Notes: generated by a model from the sequence alone, not told the origin. A DNA stretch of 64,000 nt from an uncultured Aquimarina sp. (GCA_947498455.1 CANMKK010000012.1:1-64000), one strand, 5' to 3'; shown: positions 27,924-37,491, counted from the first letter of the stretch. Numbers and translations: made by a program.

Positions 27924-30554
27924 ATGAAAATAATATTAATAATAGCATTCTTTTTTCTTGTCCATTTCAATTCATTTTCTCAAAAAAAAATACTGTTAGA
28001 ATATAAAAATGAACCTTTAGAAACGATACTTAAAAAGATAGAAAAATCGTATGATATAAAGTTTTCTTTTAATCCTAAACTTATAGTTGGCAAAACAATA
28101 TCAATTAGCGAGAGTAACTTTCTTGATAATTTTATTCAAAAAATTCAAGCGCAAACCTCTTTACAAATTGAAAAAATCAGTGATCGCTACTATGCCATAA
28201 AAAATAAAACAGAAGAAGCCTATACTATTTGTGGGGTTTTATTGAATAATCATACAAAAAAACCTATCTCAGAGGCATACATTTTTAATCAAAATGAGTC
28301 TAAAACAGCTATTTCGGATCATAGGGGATATTTCCAATTATATTTATCAAAATCAACTGATACTATAAACATTAAATTTCTTGGCTATGAAACAAAAAAA
28401 GTTTTAGCCAGTGAAATGACATATCCTGAATGTAAAGAGATATTGTTACAAGAAAAGAACGTAGAATTAAGTGAAGTTTTGGTCACAGAATATATCACCT
28501 CTGGAGTTTCCCAAGAAAAGTCAACTGGAGCTATTAACATCAACCCTAACAAGCTAGGTATCCTTCCGAGACTTGTAGATCCAGATGTTTTACAAAGCCT
28601 CCAATTCCTTCCAGGTATTCAAAGTCCTAATGAAAAAGCATCTGAATTACATATCCGTGGAGGTACTTCTGATCATAATTTAGTTCTCTGGGATGGTATT
28701 AAAATGTATAATACTGCTCATTTTTTTGGTTTTTTATCGGTCTTTAACCCTTTTATTACTGAAAATGTAAAAGTATATCGCAGCAGTACAGAAGCACAAT
28801 ACGGAGAAAGAGTAGCTGGTGTAATTGACATTACCTCTACAAGTAAAATCCCAAAAAACGTAAAGGCCAGTTTTGGATTTAATTCAACTCATTCTGATGC
28901 GTATATAAAAATACCTGTTTCCAAAGATTTTGGGATCATTATTTCTGGAAAAAGGTCTTTTAGTGATCTTATAGAAAGTCCTAATTTTAGAAACACCTCT
29001 AATCTAGTTTTACAAACTACCAATGGAATACTACATGAGGCAGGAATGGATGCCAATGCAGAGTCCGTAGAAGTCGACCAAAAATTTTATTTTAATGACT
29101 ATACCATCAAAGCAATTGCTAACCTTACAGACAAAGATGTATTATCCATGAGCTCTGTTACTAGTTATAATAAACTGAATTACAATTATTATATTCATAA
29201 CTTTCCTATATTGAATTTTTCTCTAACTGAAAATAGAATAACAAATTTAAAAATCTCAAACAATGGATTAGGTATAAACTGGAAGAAAGAATGGAATCAG
29301 AACACCTCTCATTCCATGCAAATATATTCTTCTAACTACGATTATAACTCATTCGACCAAGAGCAGCTATATTTTATTGATAACAATAGTGCTAATAGCG
29401 AAATCACTCCCCTTTCTGATCCTGGAATCAATACTTTAACGAATAAAGTTAGAGATTTTGGAGGTTCTTTTCTTTTTAAATGGAATATTAATCCCACGCA
29501 TAAATTAAAATATGGCTATCAGTTTTCTACGCTGTATTCCTACTTTAGGCAAAAAGACTCTGAAAATATTATCTTTAGCTCCGGTACTTCTATTAACAAT
29601 AATATCACCCATGCTATCCATGGAGAACATTTATTTTCTATGCATAAGGATATTAAAATAAAACTAGGGTTTCGAGCTAATTACTATTCTATTGTTGATA
29701 AAATATATTGGGAACCCAGAATAAACATGAACTTTAGATTAAATAAATTTTTAACAGCAAAAATCTCTAGCGAATATAAAACCCAGACAATATACCAAAT
29801 AACAACAACTTCTTCGTTTGATATTGACCTTGAAACTAACTCTTGGATACAATCTGACTCAGAATCCAATGTTATAAAAAGCAATCAATTAGCAGGAGGT
29901 TTACTTTTTAATAAAGATAATTGGCGTATCGAAATAGAAGGATATTATAAAAAAAATAAAGGAGTCACTAAACTTTTTAATTCTATTAAAGGTAATCGTA
30001 ACCGGTCAAAAGGTGACTTAGAAATTTCAGGAGTAGATATTCTATTAAAAAAAAGAATCGATGCATATAGAACTTGGGCAAGCTACTCTTTCACTGATCA
30101 AAATGTAGTCTATGAAGATCTAAATAATGGTGAGTCTTTTCCAAGTAGATTCGATATTACTCATGATTTTGCTTGGGTTCATTCATATCACTGGAAAAAC
30201 TTTGAGTTCTCAATAGGCTGGAATATAAGAACTGGTTTACCATATACTCCTACATATACAGAAGAAGCTAATGACTCGTCTCCTATTAATTTTATCGAAG
30301 GTGATACATATAGTAAAAGATTGAGCACATACCATCGCATGGATTTCTCAGCATCATACAACTTTACCCCTCTGAGAAATAAAGCATGGACCAGTAAACT
30401 TAGTTTTTCTCTGTTTAATCTTTACAATCAAAACAATAATGTAAGAAGGAAATATTTTGCGCGCTCGCATATAGATAACAGTAAAGAATTAAAGGATGTT
30501 AACACATTTACAAGTAAAATTACACCAAATATAGCGTGTAGAATAAATTTTTAA
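27924..30554 (+). CDS. TonB-dependent outer-membrane receptor with STN signalling domain (copy 2)
   Basis: An 876-residue paralogue of the preceding receptor with the same layout: signal peptide (about 1-19), STN domain, beta-sandwich domain, plug and barrel. The plug regions are nearly superimposable (LGILPRLVDPDVLQSLQFLPGIQSP versus LGILPQLVEPDVLQSL...; LHIRGGTSDHNLVLWDGIKMYNT in both), whereas many barrel segments differ. That is typical of duplicates that have changed ligand. It has its own promoter and no dedicated sigma or FecR gene, so it may signal through the same FecR as copy 1. No SusD partner is present. The ligand is unknown. Confidence 0.93.
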   Translation: MKIILIIAFFFLVHFNSFSQKKILLEYKNEPLETILKKIEKSYDIKFSFNPKLIVGKTISISESNFLDNFIQKIQAQTSLQIEKISDRYYAIKNKTEEAYTICGVLLNNHTKKPISEAYIFNQNESKTAISDHRGYFQLYLSKSTDTINIKFLGYETKKVLASEMTYPECKEILLQEKNVELSEVLVTEYITSGVSQEKSTGAININPNKLGILPRLVDPDVLQSLQFLPGIQSPNEKASELHIRGGTSDHNLVLWDGIKMYNTAHFFGFLSVFNPFITENVKVYRSSTEAQYGERVAGVIDITSTSKIPKNVKASFGFNSTHSDAYIKIPVSKDFGIIISGKRSFSDLIESPNFRNTSNLVLQTTNGILHEAGMDANAESVEVDQKFYFNDYTIKAIANLTDKDVLSMSSVTSYNKLNYNYYIHNFPILNFSLTENRITNLKISNNGLGINWKKEWNQNTSHSMQIYSSNYDYNSFDQEQLYFIDNNSANSEITPLSDPGINTLTNKVRDFGGSFLFKWNINPTHKLKYGYQFSTLYSYFRQKDSENIIFSSGTSINNNITHAIHGEHLFSMHKDIKIKLGFRANYYSIVDKIYWEPRINMNFRLNKFLTAKISSEYKTQTIYQITTTSSFDIDLETNSWIQSDSESNVIKSNQLAGGLLFNKDNWRIEIEGYYKKNKGVTKLFNSIKGNRNRSKGDLEISGVDILLKKRIDAYRTWASYSFTDQNVVYEDLNNGESFPSRFDITHDFAWVHSYHWKNFEFSIGWNIRTGLPYTPTYTEEANDSSPINFIEGDTYSKRLSTYHRMDFSASYNFTPLRNKAWTSKLSFSLFNLYNQNNNVRRKYFARSHIDNSKELKDVNTFTSKITPNIACRINF

Positions 30555-30883
30555 TATTTTACCATTGGCTATACTTCATTTCTAGCTTGAAATTACCGAT
30601 TAAAAATTGTTCTTTTTAATACACGTGTCAAAATAACTCCAATTGTTGTTCGAATTTACTGGAAAAGAAAATAAAACGAAAAATGAACAAGTTTTAACCA
30701 GAAGTATTATGGCTAAATTGGTATTATTCAAGAAACAACTTTATATTCGAACTCTATTGCTGTAAAAGAAATAATCTATTAACCTCTAGGATCACATACA
30801 ATAAATTAATTTTCAGATACTTAATAATTATTTTTTTTAACCCCTTAATTTTATAACAATTATCCGGACTCCACTTACGAATC
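30555..30883. other. Intergenic region holding a dispersed repeat copy
   Basis: This gap lies between the convergent second receptor gene and msrA. It contains the longest copy of the dispersed repeat (30643-30720). I see no gene and no clear hairpin terminator. Confidence 0.5.
30643..30720 (+). repeat. Dispersed intergenic repeat, longest copy
   Basis: Its left part (30643-30674) matches 22920-22951 with one mismatch. Its right part (30665-30720, aagaaaataaaacgaaaaat onward) matches 33862-33917 at about 52 of 56 positions. The three copies all lie between genes. Confidence 0.6.
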
Positions 30884-31555
30884 TCAATGTTTTTCCTTTA
30901 TTAACTCTGGGAACTTTGCTTGAAATCTTTTTAGCCTTGGAATTGATACACCACGGATGTACCTATTACTAGGATTTCTCTTTTCATAATCCTGATGATA
31001 TCCTTCGGCTTTCCAAAATTTCTGAAAAGGATATACTTCTGCGGCAATCTTTCGATTTAATTTTTTACTAAGCTCATTTTTCTTTTCTAGAATAATCTTT
31101 TTCTGGTCATCATTTTGATAAAATATAATAGATCTATATTGCGAACCTCGATCTGGCCCCTGACCATTTACTTGTGTAGGGTTTTGAGATCCAAAATAAA
31201 CGTTCACTAAATCTGAGAAAGAAATAATTGTAGGGTTGTAGATTACTTCTACAGCTTCTGCATGTCCTGTACGTCCAGTATTACTCGATTCATAGGTTGG
31301 ACTCTCTGTGTGTCCTCCTGAATACCCAGAAATAACCTCTTCTACTCCTTTAATACTTTCGTATATTGCCTCCACGCACCAAAAACATCCGCTAGCAAAA
31401 TAAGCTCTTTCTAACCCATTAACTGCTTCCACCTGTACAGGAGTTTTATTTTCTATTTTTGACACTCCATTTCCTTTACTATCCTCCTGCCCATTACCTT
31501 TACAGCTAAAAAACAATACAGAAACACATACGATACTATATACCAAAGTTTTCAT
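30884..31555 (-). CDS. msrA: Peptide methionine sulfoxide reductase MsrA, lipoprotein form
   Basis: A 223-residue protein. Residues 1-18 form a lipoprotein signal (VSVLFFSC, lipobox Cys18), so the enzyme is expected in the periplasm anchored to a membrane. The catalytic motif GCFWCVE is at 56-62 with Cys57 as nucleophile; ISGYSGGHTESPTYE and GQGPDRGSQYRS are also typical. It reduces methionine-S-sulfoxide in oxidised proteins. The upstream SH3 gene ends in a strong terminator, so msrA probably has its own promoter. Confidence 0.96.
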   Translation of the reverse strand: MKTLVYSIVCVSVLFFSCKGNGQEDSKGNGVSKIENKTPVQVEAVNGLERAYFASGCFWCVEAIYESIKGVEEVISGYSGGHTESPTYESSNTGRTGHAEAVEVIYNPTIISFSDLVNVYFGSQNPTQVNGQGPDRGSQYRSIIFYQNDDQKKIILEKKNELSKKLNRKIAAEVYPFQKFWKAEGYHQDYEKRNPSNRYIRGVSIPRLKRFQAKFPELIKEKH

Positions 31556-31627
31556 TACTTTCTATTTTATAAATTCTTTTTCTTTTAGTCTATATTGAAT
31601 GTAAACCCTTTCAAATTAAAGTTATAA

Positions 31628-31671
31628 AAAAACAAAGAACCACCTTTAAAAAAAAGTGGTTCTTTGTTTTT
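31628..31671 (-). terminator. Intrinsic terminator after the SH3 coiled-coil gene
   Basis: Sixteen-base arms (31628-31643 and 31656-31671) are perfect reverse complements containing CAAAGAACCAC/GTGGTTCTTTG, with A and T tracts at the ends. It lies between the SH3 gene stop and the msrA start, both on the minus strand. Confidence 0.85.
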
Positions 31672-31732
31672 ACACTTATATTATTGGTGATAATATAAAA
31701 ATTGTATTATTTAGAAAGGTAATCTAATGCTT

Positions 31733-32884
31733 TTAGAATTTATTAAAGGCATTATTATCAATATTATCATCATTAGAATTATCATACCCTAAACTTCCAT
31801 CAGGCAATAAATCTAAGGATAAACTATAAGATGGCACATTGATTCCATCAGGAGTTTTTATCGGATTAAAATCTAATATATCCTGACCTTTTTCATATAA
31901 AGGCTTTTTGGTAAACTGTCCTTCACCCTTACCGTCTTCTTTCCATTCTTTTCCATAAGCGATTACACAATAGTACTCACCACCAGGGATATTTCTAATA
32001 AACTGCGTTTGATTACTGTTGATATATACAATTCGTACAGTCTTGTCATCTTTTTCGGTTTTACCCATTCTAACAAGTTTTACTACACAATCCGTATTTG
32101 ATCCAACATCAATTTTAAGATAGTTATCTAACTTAAAGTCAAACTTTCCTTTAAAACTCTTAAAGGTTTTAGGTGTATCACCTGTTTTATAGGTCTTTTT
32201 CTCCCAGCTTGCAAACTTATCAATCCTTGTTGCGTTGTTAGAAGCCGATTTTACATTATTTTTAGAATTCCCTCCATGAGAGCTCTTAGACTCTATAGGG
32301 GTAGACACTGTACCTGAACCGCTTTGAGCAACTCTTTTATTAGCCTCAGCTAAAGCTCTTTCCGTTTCAGCAAGCTCTGCAAGCCTTCTTCTTTCTGCTG
32401 CAGACTTATTCTTGTTAGCAGCATCTGATGCCGCTGCAGCCGCTGCGGCCTCAGCCTCAGCTTGTCTTGTTAATCTCTCTGCTTCAGCAATTGCTTTTCT
32501 AGCAGCCTCTGCCGCAGCACGTTTAGCTTCCTCTGCTCGTGCAATAGCAGCCTCTGCAGCCAATCTAGCCGCATTTTTTCTGTCTTCAGCTTCTTTTGCT
32601 GCTCTTTCGGCTTCCGCCATACTGTTATCTTCTGCTAAAAGCTTGGTAAGTACAAACCCATTCAGACTTTTATACTGAATGGTACTCCATTCACCATATC
32701 CTGAACTAATAACGTATACTTGTGTTCCCTGAGGAACTTCTGCTATAGTATTATAGTTAGCTCCTGGTCCACTACGCACTTCTAATTTATTAGTTGACAT
32801 CAAATAACGCTCCAGCGATTTCTGAGCGAAAGTTGTCGTAGTTGTCATCACCAATAGTAAGATAAATGTAAAAATTGATTTCAT
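31733..32884 (-). CDS. Exported SH3-domain protein with Ala/Glu-rich coiled coil
   Basis: A 383-residue exported protein. Signal peptide 1-20 (ends TTFAQ), then a bacterial SH3 domain at about 30-85 (LEVRSGPGANYNTIAEVPQG, YGEWSTIQYKSLNGFV), a highly charged Ala/Glu/Arg-rich helix of about 110 residues (88-197) and a C-terminal beta-rich domain (about 225-383) that I do not recognise. Bacterial SH3 domains often bind peptidoglycan or peptides in the envelope, and the helix would act as a rod or dimer element. The helix-coding DNA is much richer in GC than its surroundings because of alanine codons. A structural envelope role is an inference. Confidence 0.85.
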   Translation of the reverse strand: MKSIFTFILLLVMTTTTTFAQKSLERYLMSTNKLEVRSGPGANYNTIAEVPQGTQVYVISSGYGEWSTIQYKSLNGFVLTKLLAEDNSMAEAERAAKEAEDRKNAARLAAEAAIARAEEAKRAAAEAARKAIAEAERLTRQAEAEAAAAAAASDAANKNKSAAERRRLAELAETERALAEANKRVAQSGSGTVSTPIESKSSHGGNSKNNVKSASNNATRIDKFASWEKKTYKTGDTPKTFKSFKGKFDFKLDNYLKIDVGSNTDCVVKLVRMGKTEKDDKTVRIVYINSNQTQFIRNIPGGEYYCVIAYGKEWKEDGKGEGQFTKKPLYEKGQDILDFNPIKTPDGINVPSYSLSLDLLPDGSLGYDNSNDDNIDNNAFNKF

Positions 32885-33218
32885 AACCTTTCTGTGTTTA
32901 CATAATTAAAATTCAAATAAAGTAGTGTTAAGGTCTTTAAATTTAAGGATACACCTTAATTACTACTTTTCTTTTCAATATTTTTAAAATTGTTTTTCAA
33001 ACTATACTTTTCAAAAAACATACCAAAATTGTTTTTATATAAATAGCTTTAAAAATTGGGATGATAAATTTACAAAAAATCTACCAGTAATTAAAACTAC
33101 ATTAAAGAGTTTATTTTCAAGGTATTAACACAACACCCCTTCACTAAAACTTCAACATCAGTAATTAACCAACTGAAATAAAAACCTTTAATACTAAAAC
33201 AAAAGTACTATATTAATA

Positions 33219-33290
33219 TGAAAAACACAACTTGTTTCGACTTAATTTACATTAAAATAAGGTTTTTTTTACATTAAATTGTGTTTTTCA
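33219..33290. repeat. 12-bp inverted repeat enclosing a direct repeat
   Basis: TGAAAAACACAA (33219-33230) and TTGTGTTTTTCA (33279-33290) are perfect reverse complements. Between them TTACATTAAA occurs twice (33247-33256 and 33069+200, i.e. 33269-33278). This could be a small mobile remnant or a regulatory site; no coding gene starts next to it. Confidence 0.45.
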
Positions 33291-33861
33291 ACGATATTTT
33301 CAAACAATACATCTGGTTTATATTATACTAGAGCTCCTTTTAGTCGGTCTACAATTAGCCGTATAAAAAACGCTTTTGAATATCAATACCACGCCCTACT
33401 ACCACGCATTTTTAGTCCTAAAAACAACAACATCAATGCAGGGAATTTTCGTTTTTTAGTAATAACAAGCATCAAAATACAAAGGGTTTTGACAGGAAAA
33501 TAATCTCTTTTTCACAAATCAAACTCCCAATCGATCCTATAAAAAGAGTATTTTAAACACCAATCTAGAGTCATTTTTTTTAAGAATTGATGAAGATCTT
33601 TTAATATGATATAACAAAACAGGAAATATATCATCGCATTACCTATTATAAAATAATATCTAGAAATTCTTAATGTATTTTAGATATACAACAATAGTTT
33701 TATTTACTTTTAATATACCATTACATCATTTTAGGAAACCTTACTATCCGAAATTTATTATACCAATTTGATTATAAAACATCTCAGATAAAACGAAGTT
33801 GCTTTTCTGACTTATGTCGCTATGATTATTTTTCATAGCCTTAACTATGGGAAATATGAGT

Positions 33862-33917
33862 AAGAAAATAAAACGAAAAATGAACAAATTTTAACGAGAA
33901 GTATTATGGTAAAATTG
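33862..33917 (+). repeat. Dispersed intergenic repeat, third copy
   Basis: It matches 30665-30720 at about 52 of 56 positions (aagaaaataaaacgaaaaat ... gaagtattatgg). Confidence 0.6.
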
Positions 33918-34325
33918 AATTACTTGTAGTGTTCTTAATATCATTTACAAGAACAGTAGTGCCTTTTTTTTTTACAAAAAACTCCATACGCTCTAAAAAA
34001 TCAATTAGCACCTGAAACTTTTGAATGGAAGATTCGCTATACTTCGACTTGGCTTAGCAACCACGATGCTAGAGGCAAGAGTCAAGACAATATGAATATC
34101 GGTTTTATTATATTTTCAATTTGTAAAAACTATTGAATTATGTCTTAAAATACTTTAGAAAGATAAATTCTTATAGTTACCTACTATACGTTTTTAAAAA
34201 CCTGTTTTACTGTATATTAATTCCAAAAAATAGATCACTACAAAAAGCTTTCGGGTAGTTGTGTAAAAAATCAACTAAAGTGAAAACAAAACTTCATAGT
34301 GTGTATAAGAAACCTTATGAAAGAA

Positions 34326-34601
34326 TTAAACTATTTCTGCGCTTAAACCAGCCTGGAGCAACTTAGAGCATCTAGGAACCAATTCTTCATAGGCTCCGGT
34401 TTTTACAGTACACTTTCCTTTATAATGTACTAACACTGCACATTGTTCCGCCTGAACAGGAGTATGCTCACACGTATAAATTAATGTTTCTATAACATGA
34501 TCAAAAGTATTTACATCATCATTATATAAAACAATTTCGTTATTTCCCTGAGTGACAGTTTTTTCTAAAACTTCTTCTAAAACTTTTTCTTGAGTACTCA
34601 T
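34326..34601 (-). CDS. clpS: ATP-dependent Clp protease adaptor ClpS
   Basis: A 91-residue ClpS adaptor, the usual length. The core EIVLYNDDVNTFDHVIETL and the CEHTPVQAEQCAVLVHYKGKC region match the N-degron binding fold. It delivers N-end-rule substrates to the Clp protease in the cytosol. A TATATTTG -7 box lies 16 bases before the start codon. It is the last of the same-direction run tpiA-prmA-clpS. Confidence 0.95.
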   Translation of the reverse strand: MSTQEKVLEEVLEKTVTQGNNEIVLYNDDVNTFDHVIETLIYTCEHTPVQAEQCAVLVHYKGKCTVKTGAYEELVPRCSKLLQAGLSAEIV

Positions 34602-34616
34602 CTCATAAATTTTTCA

Positions 34617-34624
34617 CAAATATA
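34617..34624 (-). promoter_or_regulatory. -7 box TATATTTG for clpS
   Basis: The minus strand reads TATATTTG, a full match to TAnnTTTG, 16 bases upstream of the clpS ATG at 34601. No strong -33 element was identified. Confidence 0.4.
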
Positions 34625-34657
34625 CTACATCCAATATAATAAACGCATCCAGAAAGA

Positions 34658-35497
34658 TTAATTTAACTTATAACAAGCTGCTATCCAATTATTTCTATCA
34701 AAACTAGTCACATATACCAAATCATTAGAAACACACTTATCTGTTATCAGACCTAAATCTTCTTTGTAAAAACCGCTCAAGAATAACATTCCATGTTTGG
34801 TTAGTGTTTTGGCATATGTTGGTATATCATTAAGCAATATATTTCTATTAATATTAGCAATTATTACATCATATTCTTTGTCCATTAATAATGATGCGTC
34901 TCCTTCGTATGTTGTAATACACTCGCAATTATTTCGCTCCACATTTTCAATGGTATTTAGAAAACACCAATTATCAATATCAATTGCATCTATAGGTTTT
35001 GCCCCTTTCATTTCTGCCAAAATTGCCAATACTCCTGTTCCACATCCCATATCTAACACTTTTTTATTCTTTAGATCATTCTTCAATAAATGTTGAATCA
35101 TCATATGTGTAGTTTCATGATGTCCTGTTCCAAAAGACATTTTTGGTTCAATTACGATATCATATGCTACTTCAGGTTTTTCATGAAATGGTGCACGTAC
35201 ACTACAGGTATTGTCTACAATAATAGGTGTAAAGTTCTTTTCCCACTCTTTATTCCAATTTACCTGCTGAATTTCTTCTTTTGTATATGTTATTTTAAAT
35301 TCTTCAGAATTCAGAATATAAATATCATTCAATATATCTTCATTCCATTCTGATTTTTGAATAAAGGCTTCGACTCCCTTTTCTGTCTCCACAAAACTCT
35401 CGAAACCTGCATATCCTAATTCTGCTATCAAAATTTCTACGGCTGGCTTCAAAGGGTTAATTTCGAAATAACAACCAATATATATAGGGGTACTCAT
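34658..35497 (-). CDS. prmA: Ribosomal protein L11 methyltransferase PrmA
   Basis: A 279-residue SAM-dependent methyltransferase. SFGTGHHETTHMM (about 121-133) and VLDMGCGTGVLAI (motif I) are typical of PrmA; IIANINRNIL corresponds to the post-II catalytic motif. It trimethylates ribosomal protein L11 in the cytosol. Gene order tpiA-prmA-clpS is common in Flavobacteriia. A TAACTTTG box (35522-35529) suggests its own promoter, placed just after the tpiA terminator. Confidence 0.95.
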   Translation of the reverse strand: MSTPIYIGCYFEINPLKPAVEILIAELGYAGFESFVETEKGVEAFIQKSEWNEDILNDIYILNSEEFKITYTKEEIQQVNWNKEWEKNFTPIIVDNTCSVRAPFHEKPEVAYDIVIEPKMSFGTGHHETTHMMIQHLLKNDLKNKKVLDMGCGTGVLAILAEMKGAKPIDAIDIDNWCFLNTIENVERNNCECITTYEGDASLLMDKEYDVIIANINRNILLNDIPTYAKTLTKHGMLFLSGFYKEDLGLITDKCVSNDLVYVTSFDRNNWIAACYKLN

Positions 35498-35521
35498 ATT
35501 TTAATCTAAAAAATTAGACTG

Positions 35522-35529
35522 CAAAGTTA
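35522..35529 (-). promoter_or_regulatory. -7 box TAACTTTG for prmA
   Basis: The minus strand reads TAACTTTG, matching TAnnTTTG, 24 bases before the prmA start. The -33 element is not clear. Confidence 0.35.
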
Positions 35530-35550
35530 CCATTTTAGCAAATAAAAAAA

Positions 35551-35572
35551 GACATTCATGGTTACGAATGTC
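35551..35572 (-). terminator. Intrinsic terminator after tpiA
   Basis: GACATTC/GAATGTC stem (35551-35557 with 35566-35572). On the minus strand it is followed by a run of seven T. It lies between the tpiA stop and the prmA promoter. Confidence 0.75.
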
Positions 35573-35605
35573 CTTCTCTTATTTTTCAAAATTTCACAGT
35601 AAATT

Positions 35606-36358
35606 CTACAAAGCTTCTGCAATAGCTATAAAACTTTCCGCATTTAATGATGCTCCACCAATCAATCCTCCATCCACATCTGGCTTGGCAAAAATTTCTG
35701 TTGCATTATTTGGTTTTACACTTCCTCCATATAATATAGAGACTTCTTCTGCTAGCTTTGTATTATATGCATTTGCTATGGTTTTACGAATAAAAGCATG
35801 CATCTCTTGTGCTTGCTCCGGACTTGCTGTTTCCCCTGTTCCTATAGCCCAAACTGGCTCATATGCTAATACTATATTTTTCCAAGCATCTTCATTAAGG
35901 TCAAATAAAGCATTCTTTAATTGACTTTCTACTACACTAAAATGATTTTCGCTTTTACGATCCTCTAATTCTTCTCCAAAGCAAAATAAAATAGTCATAT
36001 CATGTCTTAATGCTGTTTTTACTTTTTCTGATAACAATTCATTAGTTTCTCCAAAATAAGCTCTACGCTCACTATGACCTAAAATTACTAATTCAACTCC
36101 GACACTCTTAAGCATACTTGCTGAAATCTCTCCTGTAAAAGCTCCACCTTCTGCTTGATGCATATTTTGAGCTGCTACTAAAATATCACACCCTTTAAGC
36201 TCCTGAGAAGCATAATATAAGTTGGTAAATGTAGGAGCTACAATAACTTCTACTGAAGGTGTGTTTTTAAATTTTGCCTTAAGCTCTGAAAGCAAGACTC
36301 CTGTCTCTTCTAGATTTTTGTTCATCTTCCAGTTTCCTGCTACAATCTTTTTTCTCAT
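35606..36358 (-). CDS. tpiA: Triosephosphate isomerase
   Basis: A 250-residue TIM barrel of normal length. GNWKMNK (8-14) supplies the catalytic Lys, ILGHSERR the catalytic His and VLAYEPVWAIGTG the catalytic Glu; SILYGGSV and GLIGGASL bind phosphate. It interconverts dihydroxyacetone phosphate and glyceraldehyde 3-phosphate. It is followed by an intrinsic terminator. Confidence 0.98.
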   Translation of the reverse strand: MRKKIVAGNWKMNKNLEETGVLLSELKAKFKNTPSVEVIVAPTFTNLYYASQELKGCDILVAAQNMHQAEGGAFTGEISASMLKSVGVELVILGHSERRAYFGETNELLSEKVKTALRHDMTILFCFGEELEDRKSENHFSVVESQLKNALFDLNEDAWKNIVLAYEPVWAIGTGETASPEQAQEMHAFIRKTIANAYNTKLAEEVSILYGGSVKPNNATEIFAKPDVDGGLIGGASLNAESFIAIAEAL

Positions 36359-36418
36359 TAATTTTTTAATTTAAGTTTTATATGTGGTTACTATGTGGTT
36401 CTATTTTTTTTATAAATA

Positions 36419-37489
36419 TTATACACGGATTCTAGGATCTAACCATCTATAAATAACATCTACAAATATATTGATTAGTATAAATAATGATGCTATAACT
36501 ATTACTGCTCCCATAATCACTGGTAGATCAGAAGTATTTAATGCATCAACAATTTCTTTCCCTAATCCATTCCATCCAAAAATATACTCTACAAATACTG
36601 CTCCAGCCAACATAGATGCAAACCATCCAGAAATTGCTGTTACTACAGGGTTTAATGCATTTTTTAAAGCATGCTTTCTAATTACCTGGAAAGACGACAA
36701 TCCTTTTGCCTTAGCTGTTCTAATATAATCCTGACTCATTACCTCTAACAGTGAATTACGCATTAATTGAGTAACAACTGCTAATGGTCTTATTCCTAAA
36801 ACAATGGCAGGAAGTATTAGATTTTTCCATTTAATATGAATACCCTCTCCAAAATCATCAACTTCGTATAAACTACCAGTCATATTTAAATTAGTATATT
36901 CGTGTAGAACGTATCCAAAAAGCCAAGCAAAAATAATGGCACTAAAGAAAGAAGGGACACTCATACCAATAGTACTAACCAATTGTATCATTTTATCTGC
37001 CCACTGATCTTTAGTTAAGGCACTAATAATCCCCATTAATACTCCTAGGAATATTGCAATACATATTGCTGATATCGCAAGAACAGCTGTATTAGGTAAT
37101 GTTTCTTTAATCACCTCACTCACTTTTTTACCATTTTTCTGAAAAGATTCTCTTAAATAGGGATACTTAATAACAATTTTTGTGTTTCCCAAGGAAAAAA
37201 GGGATAGTCCTGCATATTTTTTAGGATCAAAATATGAAAAATCTTCTTCCTTGTCACTATGAAAAGAAATTGGGGAAAGGTCATTTAGATAATAAAAATA
37301 TTGTGCAGAAATAGATTTATCAAAACCGTATTTCTTATTTATGAGATCTACTTGTTCTTGTGAAGCATTTTGATCCAACATCATTTGAGCAGGATCCCCC
37401 GGAAGTATTGTAAATAAAGAAAAAATTACAGAAACAACCCCTAAGATAGTAAGTAACGCATATACTAATTTATTGAAGTATTTATGCAT
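36419..37489 (-). CDS. DppB/OppB-type ABC transporter permease (orphan)
   Basis: A 356-residue inner-membrane permease of the dipeptide/oligopeptide family. The N-terminal segment (VYALLTILGVVSVIFSLFTILPGDPA) and the EAA-loop region (RTAKAKGLSSFQVIRKHALKNALNP) are typical, with about six membrane helices. Relative to E. coli DppB it has an extra periplasmic stretch (about 70-125) between the first two helices. No DppC, ATPase or binding protein gene is adjacent, so partners must be encoded elsewhere. It starts three bases before the stop of the upstream DoxX gene region and is likely co-transcribed with it. Confidence 0.92.
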   Translation of the reverse strand: MHKYFNKLVYALLTILGVVSVIFSLFTILPGDPAQMMLDQNASQEQVDLINKKYGFDKSISAQYFYYLNDLSPISFHSDKEEDFSYFDPKKYAGLSLFSLGNTKIVIKYPYLRESFQKNGKKVSEVIKETLPNTAVLAISAICIAIFLGVLMGIISALTKDQWADKMIQLVSTIGMSVPSFFSAIIFAWLFGYVLHEYTNLNMTGSLYEVDDFGEGIHIKWKNLILPAIVLGIRPLAVVTQLMRNSLLEVMSQDYIRTAKAKGLSSFQVIRKHALKNALNPVVTAISGWFASMLAGAVFVEYIFGWNGLGKEIVDALNTSDLPVIMGAVIVIASLFILINIFVDVIYRWLDPRIRV

Positions 37490-37491
37490 TA

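Larger units (their letters stand above)
32885..34325. other. Long intergenic region
   Basis: This 1.44 kb gap lies between the SH3 gene and clpS. It contains a 12-bp inverted repeat with internal direct repeats (33219-33290) and a dispersed repeat copy (33862-33917). An open frame at 33279-33503 has an implausible composition and overlaps the inverted repeat, so I do not call it a gene. Nothing else was recognised. Confidence 0.5.

Noticed and set aside
24779..30554. Polysaccharide utilisation locus with SusCD
   Set aside because: Neither receptor has a SusD partner and there are no glycoside hydrolase genes in the window.
33279..33503. 74-codon open frame on the plus strand
   Set aside because: It starts at GTG inside the arm of an inverted repeat, has an unlikely composition and no promoter or family resemblance.
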